From Vicinamibacteria bacterium (GTDB taxonomy: Bacteria; Acidobacteriota; Vicinamibacteria; Vicinamibacterales; 2-12-FULL-66-21): a stretch of 21,397 nucleotides of DNA. Position 1 is the stretch's first letter. Each line of letters starts with the position of its first letter. The stretch covers positions 1 to 21,397 of the forward strand of contig JAICSD010000012.1 of assembly GCA_025937075.1 (NCBI GenBank), given 5' to 3'. Under the pieces are notes generated by a model, which did not search any database, was not told the DNA's origin, and saw only the letters and a list, made by a program, of their open reading frames with translations. A program made the translations under genes and the position numbers. Positions 16,755-21,397 of the stretch are shown here, one piece after another.

Positions 16755-17777
16755 TCAGCTCGCGGCTTTCTTCTTCCGCATCTGCAGTTCGCTGCCGCCC
16801 GCGGCGAAGCCAACTTCGTCCATGAGGTTGTTGATCAGGAAGATGCCGCGACCGCTCGACTTCAACTGATTCGCGGGCGCGAGCGGATCGGGAATGGCGC
16901 CCGGGTCGAAGCCGTCGCCCGGATCGCGGACGACAATGAGGATCTCGCCGCGATCGTCGAAGGTGACGCAGCACTGCACGGATTTCGTGCAGTCGTTGCG
17001 GCAGCCGTGGCGGATTGCGTTCGCGACCGCCTCCTGCAGCGCCAGCTCCACCGCCATGATGTCCCGCTCCGCCCACTGTTTCGCGTGAAGCAGCTGCGTC
17101 ACGCCGGCCGTGATCGTCGGGATCGCGGTAGGGTCTGCCGGAATCGTCATCTCGAATTGCGTTTTCGAGCAGTACGGAATGAGGGCGCTGAGTTTCTCGA
17201 CTTCCTCGTGCGAGTTGCGGAGCTGCTCGATGAGCGCCGCCTGCGCGACTTCGGCGCCGTCCCGCGCAGCCAAAGCCTCCTGCAGCTCCAGCAGGTTGCG
17301 CCGCAGCTCCAGCTGCCCCTGCACCTGCCGCCGCAGCGCGTCGAGCGCCTCGATCTGTTCGGGAGACAACGTCCGCGAGACGCAGTCCGCCACGCACAAG
17401 GTGCCGAGCGCTTCACCGTCCGGCGTGATCAGCGGCGCGCCGGCATAAAAGCGGATGTGCGGCTCGTTCGTCACGAGCGGACTCTCGCTGACGCGCCCGT
17501 CCTGGCTGGCATCCGGAATGATCAGCACGCCGCGCTGGCAGATCGCGTGCGTGCAGAAGGAAATCGCGCGCGACGTTTCCGTCATCGATACACCGACGCG
17601 CGATTTGAACCACTGTCGATGCGCGTCGACGAGGGTGATGAGGGCGATAGGCGTCCCGCAAATCTGAGACGCCAGCAGCGTGAGGTCGTCGAACGCACGC
17701 TCGGGTTCCGTATCGAGGATCCTGTACCGGCGGAGCGCCGCAAGGCGCGCGGTTTCGTCGGTGGCGACGGAAGGCAT
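16755..17777 (-). CDS. GAF domain plus RsbW-like (HATPase_c_2) anti-sigma type kinase
   Basis: This 340-residue cytoplasmic signalling protein has a GAF sensory domain (about 8-155). Its start, ETARLAALRRYRILDTEPER with the following DDLTLLASQICGTPIALITL, is typical of GAF-leading sensor kinases. A short coiled coil follows (about 155-195, QLELRRNLLELQEAL...), then an anti-sigma-factor/SpoIIAB-type ATPase domain (about 205-335). ATPase landmarks are the N-box ALQEAVANAIRHG (246-258, Glu248, Asn253), the G1 box VRDPGDGFDP (283-292) and the G2 box SSGRGIFLINNLMD (307-320). No His phospho-acceptor box is present, so it fits an RsbW/PP2C partner-switching kinase, not a histidine kinase. The LSALIPYCSKTQ segment before the ATPase resembles the LPICSxCKKIRD linker of response-regulator proteins. 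AGGGG lies seven bases before the ATG at 17777. It diverges from the Ser/Thr kinase gene. Confidence 0.88.
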   Translation of the reverse strand: MPSVATDETARLAALRRYRILDTEPERAFDDLTLLASQICGTPIALITLVDAHRQWFKSRVGVSMTETSRAISFCTHAICQRGVLIIPDASQDGRVSESPLVTNEPHIRFYAGAPLITPDGEALGTLCVADCVSRTLSPEQIEALDALRRQVQGQLELRRNLLELQEALAARDGAEVAQAALIEQLRNSHEEVEKLSALIPYCSKTQFEMTIPADPTAIPTITAGVTQLLHAKQWAERDIMAVELALQEAVANAIRHGCRNDCTKSVQCCVTFDDRGEILIVVRDPGDGFDPGAIPDPLAPANQLKSSGRGIFLINNLMDEVGFAAGGSELQMRKKKAAS

Positions 17778-17815
17778 GTCAAACCCCTGGCGTGTGGGTG
17801 TCGAGCACGGGGCTG

Positions 17816-17843
17816 ATTATCGCCGAACGGATACCCAAGTCAA
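17816..17843 (-). promoter_or_regulatory. Strong sigma70-type promoter for the GAF/anti-sigma gene
   Basis: On the minus strand TTGACT (17843-17838) is followed after 16 bases by GATAAT (17821-17816). Each hexamer matches the sigma70 consensus at five of six positions. The predicted start near 17809 gives a leader of about 30 bases ending in the AGGGG ribosome site and the ATG at 17777. Confidence 0.6.
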
Positions 17844-17876
17844 ACGTCTCCCGCGCGTTCGCCGCTCTGCCGCTGG

Positions 17877-17882
17877 TAAAAT
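17877..17882 (+). promoter_or_regulatory. Possible -10 element of the Ser/Thr kinase gene
   Basis: TAAAAT at 17877-17882 lies 20 bases before the ATG at 17903, so transcription would begin close to the start codon. No convincing -35 is placed upstream and there is no Shine-Dalgarno, hence low confidence. Confidence 0.25.
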
Positions 17883-17902
17883 TCGACTCCAAATCACCGC
17901 TG

Positions 17903-20629
17903 ATGCCTAATCGGGACGGAACCGTGCTCGTCGGCCAGGCGCTGTCGCATTTCGCAATCACCGGACGTCTGGGCGCCGGCGGGATGGGGAAAGTGTATCG
18001 CGCGACCGACAGCACCCTCGGCCGCGAGGTGGCCATCAAGGTCCTTCCACGGGAAGTCGCGGGGGTTCCCGACCGCGTGGCGCGCTTCTGACGCGAAGCG
18101 CACGTCCTCGCGTCGCTGAATCACCCGCACATCGGCGCGATCTACGGGTTCGAGCAGGTCAAGGGCACGGCGTTCCTGATCCTCGAGCTCGTGCAGGGAG
18201 AGGATCTCGGCGAGCGCCTGCAAAACGGCGCGGTGCCCGTACGCGAGGCGCTCGAGATAGCGCGGCAGATCGCCGAGGCACTCGAAGCGGCGCACGAGCG
18301 CGGGATCATCCATCGCGATCTCAAGCCGGCGAATGTGAAGGTGACACCCGACGGCACGGCAAAGGTACTGGATTTCGGGCTGGCCAAGGCTTACATCGGC
18401 GATGCAGCCAGCGGGGTGGCCGGCGGTCATCCGGCGCTCTCGCCGACGCTGGGTCCAACCGTGACCGCCGCGGGACTCCTCCTGGGTACCGCGGCCTACA
18501 TGCCGCCGGAGCAGGTTCGAGGCCGCCCGGTCGATCGGCGCGCCGACATCTGGGCCTTTGGCGTCGTCTTGTTCGAGATGCTGACGGGCCGCCGGCTGTT
18601 CACCGGCGAGACGATCACCGACGTCATCGCGGCAGTCGTGACGACCGATCCCGACTGGTCGCGCCTTCCGCAGGACACGCCGCCGATCGTCCGGCGCTTG
18701 CTGCGGCGATGTCTGCAAAAGGATCCGCGCCTGCGGCTTCCGGACATCGGGTCGGCGCGCCTCGATCTCTCTGACGTCCTCGCCGGCGTGACCGATCAGG
18801 ATGCCGACGCACCCGCTGCGCCCGCTACGGCGGCCGCGACAACACGATATCGGCGCCTCGCGGCGTGGGTCCTTGCCGTGCTGATCGTTGGCACGGCGGC
18901 GGCCGCAATTCTCGCATTCCGGACGCGGCCCGACTCGCGCGCTCGACCGGGATTGCAGCGCGTCACGCTGCAGATGCCGCCCGATCTTGCATTGAATCCG
19001 TACACGCCGCCGCTAATCTCTCCAGACGGCCGCCACGTCGTGGTCGCAACCCGTCAGGTGGACCGCGCGGGCATGTTGTGGATCCGCCATCTCGACGCCA
19101 TGACGTTCGAACCGCTGGCCGGCACCGAGGGGGCTGACGAAGCGTTCTGGTCGCCGGACAGCCGCAGTCTCGCATTCGTCGTCAACGGGCAGCTGAAACG
19201 TCTGGATCTCGGCGGAGGGGTACAGACGATCTGCACGTTCGACAGCCGCTTCTGGACGGGCGGCACGTGGAATTCGCAGGGCGTCATCGTTCTGTCGAAG
19301 GGCGTGAAGGGGCTCAATACCATCGGCCCGACGACGCTCGTTACGGTTTCAGCGTCGACCGGCGAGTGGCGCCCACTGACGACGATCGATGTGGCCCACG
19401 GCGAAGGCGGGCACTTCTGGCCGCAGTTCCTGCCCGATGGCCGCCACGTTGCGTACGGCGCCGACGGGTCCACATCGCAGCAGCGCGGCGTGTTCGTGAC
19501 GTCGATCGATGCTCCACAGGAACGCCGGCAGCTGCTATCGGAAGGAACGACCATCAGGTTCGTCGGCGATCGCGCGCTGTTCGTGCGCGGCAATACCCTG
19601 CTTGCGCAGCCGTTCGATGTTTCGTCGCTGCAGCTCGTGGGTAGCCCATCGACCGTTGCCGAAGGCGTAGACTTCTGGCCGGACGCGGGGGTCGGGATGT
19701 TCTCGACGTCCGCTGAGGGCTCGATCGTCTACAGGCCCGCTCGTCTTCCCGATACCCAGCTCGCCTGGGTGCGCCGCGATGGGACGACGATTGCCAACGT
19801 TGGACGCCCCCGGCCGTACGGGCAGATAGCCCTCGCGCGCGACGAAAAGCGTGCGGCAGTGGAACTGCGCGATGCGGACGGCCGCTACGACATCTGGCTC
19901 CTCGAGCTCGCACGCGGGATTCCGACGCGGCTCACGTTCGACCCGGCGAACGATCGCGATCCCGTCTGGTCGCCCGACGGATCGATCCTGGTGTTCGAAT
20001 CGGACAGGTCCGGACCGAAGCGGATCTTTCGCAGGAACCTGACGAACGACAATTCCGAGACGCCGCTGTTCACCACGACCGAAGCGGCGGACGTCGTCCC
20101 CGAGAGCTGGACGCCGGACGGCACGTCGATCCTGTATTTCAAGGACTCCCCCCCGTCGCGCTCGGCGCTGATCAGGCTCGCGGACGGCTCCGGGACGCCG
20201 CAAGCGATCGTGCAATCGGGTCTCAGCGTGGACGAAATGCAGATCTCGCCCGATGGCCGGCTGCTCGCCTACCTCTCAGCCGAGTCCGGCGCCTACGAAA
20301 TCTATCTCCAGCGCTTCGGCCAGCCAGGAGAGAAGATCCGCGTCTCGACGGAGGGCGGCGGCCAGCCGAAGTGGCGCGGAGACAGCAAGGAGCTGTATTA
20401 CGTGGCACCGAACCGCAAGCTGATGGCCGTACAGATTCTCCCCGGCAACGAGCTCGCGGTCAGCCTCCCGAAGCCACTTTTCATGATCGGCGATCTCGAG
20501 CCCGATTACGACGATTACGCGCCCGCCGCGGACGGCCAGCGATTCCTCGTCAAGCTGCCGATCGAACCCGTCGAAACGGTGCCCATCCACCTGATCCTGC
20601 ACTGGGACGGGCCGAACGCCTCGAGGTAA
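17903..20629 (+). pseudogene. Ser/Thr protein kinase with WD40-like propeller, interrupted by one in-frame TGA
   Basis: Read through one stop codon, this is a 908-codon gene for a PknB-type membrane Ser/Thr kinase. Codons 1-62 give the N-lobe: glycine-rich loop GRLGAGGMGKVYRATD (21-36) and ATP-anchoring Lys46 in EVAIKVLP. Codon 63 is TGA (18089-18091). The same frame continues immediately with [20 protein letters not shown], the normal alpha-C helix (Glu65) and next strands. In relatives this position is a variable residue in RF-x-REA, often Arg, so one C-to-T change from CGA would explain it. No frameshift or second stop occurs in the remaining 845 codons. The possibilities are a recent nonsense mutation, a sequencing/assembly error, or readthrough. 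The ATG at 17903 fits family length, though it lacks a Shine-Dalgarno. Confidence 0.75.
18191..20629 (+). CDS. Uninterrupted part of the kinase-propeller protein (kinase C-lobe, membrane helix, PD40/TolB-like propeller)
   Basis: If the TGA at 18089 stops translation, the longest remaining frame starts at a GTG (18191) and has 812 codons. Numbered from ATG 17903, it holds the catalytic loop [13 protein letters not shown] (135-147, Asp139), DFGLAKA (157-163), [20 protein letters not shown] (197-216) and [14 protein letters not shown] (217-230). A single membrane helix (about 318-338) follows. A periplasmic beta-propeller of PD40/WD40-like repeats comes next, seen as [58 protein letters not shown] and [11 protein letters not shown]. 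Without the N-lobe and its Lys46 this product could not be a normal kinase, and I see no Shine-Dalgarno that favours this GTG. It is more likely the distal part of one gene. Such kinase-propeller fusions are common in Acidobacteria; the ligand of the propeller is unknown. Confidence 0.7.
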   Translation: MQGEDLGERLQNGAVPVREALEIARQIAEALEAAHERGIIHRDLKPANVKVTPDGTAKVLDFGLAKAYIGDAASGVAGGHPALSPTLGPTVTAAGLLLGTAAYMPPEQVRGRPVDRRADIWAFGVVLFEMLTGRRLFTGETITDVIAAVVTTDPDWSRLPQDTPPIVRRLLRRCLQKDPRLRLPDIGSARLDLSDVLAGVTDQDADAPAAPATAAATTRYRRLAAWVLAVLIVGTAAAAILAFRTRPDSRARPGLQRVTLQMPPDLALNPYTPPLISPDGRHVVVATRQVDRAGMLWIRHLDAMTFEPLAGTEGADEAFWSPDSRSLAFVVNGQLKRLDLGGGVQTICTFDSRFWTGGTWNSQGVIVLSKGVKGLNTIGPTTLVTVSASTGEWRPLTTIDVAHGEGGHFWPQFLPDGRHVAYGADGSTSQQRGVFVTSIDAPQERRQLLSEGTTIRFVGDRALFVRGNTLLAQPFDVSSLQLVGSPSTVAEGVDFWPDAGVGMFSTSAEGSIVYRPARLPDTQLAWVRRDGTTIANVGRPRPYGQIALARDEKRAAVELRDADGRYDIWLLELARGIPTRLTFDPANDRDPVWSPDGSILVFESDRSGPKRIFRRNLTNDNSETPLFTTTEAADVVPESWTPDGTSILYFKDSPPSRSALIRLADGSGTPQAIVQSGLSVDEMQISPDGRLLAYLSAESGAYEIYLQRFGQPGEKIRVSTEGGGQPKWRGDSKELYYVAPNRKLMAVQILPGNELAVSLPKPLFMIGDLEPDYDDYAPAADGQRFLVKLPIEPVETVPIHLILHWDGPNASR

Positions 20630-20637
20630 ACCCCTCC

Positions 20638-20662
20638 GCCCCGGGACGACGGGTCCCCGGGC
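20638..20662 (+). terminator. GC-rich hairpin after the kinase gene
   Basis: GCCCCGGGAC (20638-20647) and GTCCCCGGGC (20653-20662) form a 10-bp stem with one mismatch around a five-base loop, eight bases after the kinase stop codon. No T-tract follows, so it is a terminator-like structure, not a proven intrinsic terminator. Confidence 0.4.
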
Positions 20663-20671
20663 GCACTCGGA

Positions 20672-20692
20672 AATTGGGGTATGATCCCAATT
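20672..20692 (+). promoter_or_regulatory. Palindrome AATTGGG-N7-CCCAATT enclosing a TATGAT -10-like hexamer
   Basis: A perfect 7-bp inverted repeat (20672-20678 and 20686-20692) surrounds GTATGAT. TATGAT (20680-20685) is a five-of-six match to a -10 element and lies 45 bases before the receiver gene. The dyad would let a dimeric regulator cover the -10. No recognisable -35 is seen about 17 bases upstream, which would fit an activator-dependent or alternative promoter. Confidence 0.4.
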
Positions 20693-20729
20693 CTCTCCGT
20701 CGCGGTCGACCGTCACCAGGTGAACGGCG

Positions 20730-21152
20730 ATGCTCTTCCCTATGGCCACTGTCCTCATCGCCGACGACTCCCCCACGATCCGGCGGATGGTCCGTGTCTC
20801 GCTCAACAGCGTGCCGGGCCTCAGCTTCCATGAGGCGGCGACGGGGCTGGAGGCGATTGAAACGCTGGTCATCCAGCCCGCCGATCTGATCGTGCTCGAT
20901 CTGAACATGCCGGATATGCACGGGCTCGACGTGCTGAAATTCGTCCGGTCGCAGGCCTCATTGAAGAATCTCCCCGTCGTCGTGCTCACGACGCGCGGCG
21001 ACGAGGCAAGCCGGGAGGCGGCGCTTGCCGCGGGGGCGACGATCTTCCTCACGAAGCCCTTCTCTCCCACGGCGCTTGCGCGGGACGTGGGGACGCTGCT
21101 GGGCGCGGCCGGGACCGTGACTGCGCCGGTCCATCGGGAGGAGCGCTCGTGA
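20730..21152 (+). CDS. CheY-like single-domain response regulator
   Basis: This is a 140-residue receiver protein with no output domain. The acidic pocket is Asp12/Asp13 in LIADDSP, the phospho-acceptor is Asp57 in LIVLDLNMPDMHG, the switch Thr is in VVLTTRG (Thr87/88), and Lys109 lies in FLTKPFSPT. A short tail after residue ~128 (TVTAPVHREERS) is not part of the fold. ATG 20730 is chosen because AGGTGA lies six bases upstream; ATG 20742 (MATVLIADD) has none. It overlaps the CheA-like gene by GTGA, so the two are translated together and the receiver is probably phosphorylated by that kinase. No flagellar genes are in view; the pair may control pili, surface sensing or another chemosensory output. 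Confidence 0.93.
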   Translation: MLFPMATVLIADDSPTIRRMVRVSLNSVPGLSFHEAATGLEAIETLVIQPADLIVLDLNMPDMHGLDVLKFVRSQASLKNLPVVVLTTRGDEASREAALAAGATIFLTKPFSPTALARDVGTLLGAAGTVTAPVHREERS

Positions 21153-21397
21153 CGGACCGCGAACCGGGCGCACCGGAAGACTTCATTGCCGGTTTTCTCG
21201 ACGACTACTTCGCCGAATGCGAAGAGCACCTCGCGATCGTGCGCCGCGGGCTGCTCGCGCTGGAACACTCCGACGACGGCGCGGCTGAGGCCGAAGTGCT
21301 CGACGAGCTGTTTCGCAGTTTTCATTCGCTGAAAGGCATTTCCGCGATGGTCGACGTGCGCGAGGCGGAACGCGTCGCGCACGAGCTCGAAGCCTAC
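21149..21397 (+). CDS. CheA-like chemosensory histidine kinase, N-terminal Hpt domain (cut by window edge)
   Basis: The first 83 codons of a gene that runs off the right end are present. The start is GTG at 21149, overlapping the TGA of the receiver gene (GTGA), with GGAGG seven bases upstream. The sequence is an Hpt four-helix domain: FLDDYFAECEEHLAIVRRGL (16-35), then LDELFRSFHSLKGISAMVDV (51-70) with the phospho-accepting His59 in FHSLKG, then EAERVAHELEAY. FxDYFxEAxEHL and FRxxHSLKG are the standard CheA P1 signatures. Dimerisation, ATPase and CheW-like domains would lie beyond the window, so a CheA/receiver hybrid or a shorter Hpt protein cannot be excluded, though CheA is the usual partner of a single receiver in this arrangement. 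Confidence 0.85.
   Translation, partial: MTDREPGAPEDFIAGFLDDYFAECEEHLAIVRRGLLALEHSDDGAAEAEVLDELFRSFHSLKGISAMVDVREAERVAHELEAY

Noticed and set aside
18089..18127. TGA in the kinase gene as a selenocysteine codon
   Set aside because: The position is a variable, non-redox site in RF-x-REA and no family member is expected to carry Sec there. The bases after the TGA give only a weak GCGA/TCGC fold, not a convincing SECIS hairpin.

Overview
The window is GC-rich, densely packed bacterial chromosome. No rRNA, tRNA, CRISPR array or transposase gene is visible, and no gene-free stretch exceeds about 200 bases. The gene content suggests an acidobacterium, perhaps Vicinamibacteria/subdivision 6: a Ser/Thr kinase fused to a WD40-like propeller, a large di-heme cytochrome with the GRRIFRFDTFGDEAFWGD signature, a glycogen-debranching family enzyme and REP-like GTAG hairpins. 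This placement is inference from gene style, not from a marker gene.

Layout. Positions 1-246 hold the start of a membrane protein running off the left edge, divergent from a cystathionine gamma-synthase/lyase (291-1442). The latter converges on and overlaps a DedA membrane protein, followed upstream by cutA. Then come ftsB (+) and an ArnT-like glycosyltransferase (-), separated by a REP-like hairpin. Next, all on minus, are a type III polyketide synthase overlapping an isoprenylcysteine-methyltransferase-like gene (a BpsA/BpsB-type alkylpyrone or phenolic lipid pair), a small redoxin-like protein, a glycogen-debranching family enzyme and a GT4 glycosyltransferase. The last two overlap and the redoxin follows closely, so these three look like one operon. 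A secreted di-heme cytochrome c (+) faces a cardiolipin-synthase-like phospholipase D and a YHS/HMBD-type copper P-type ATPase (both -). A SAM methyltransferase diverges from the ATPase.

The right quarter is a signalling block: a GAF plus anti-sigma-type HATPase protein (-), a divergent Ser/Thr kinase-propeller gene broken by a single in-frame TGA, a CheY-like receiver, and the Hpt domain of a CheA-like kinase cut by the right edge. The receiver and CheA genes overlap by GTGA and are certainly one operon.

Most noteworthy are the single-codon break in the kinase, the cluster of REP-like hairpins with GTAG feet but different stems at 2.1, 2.95 and 4.8 kb, the PKS/methyltransferase pair, and several promoter/operator-like palindromes in the intergenic gaps.
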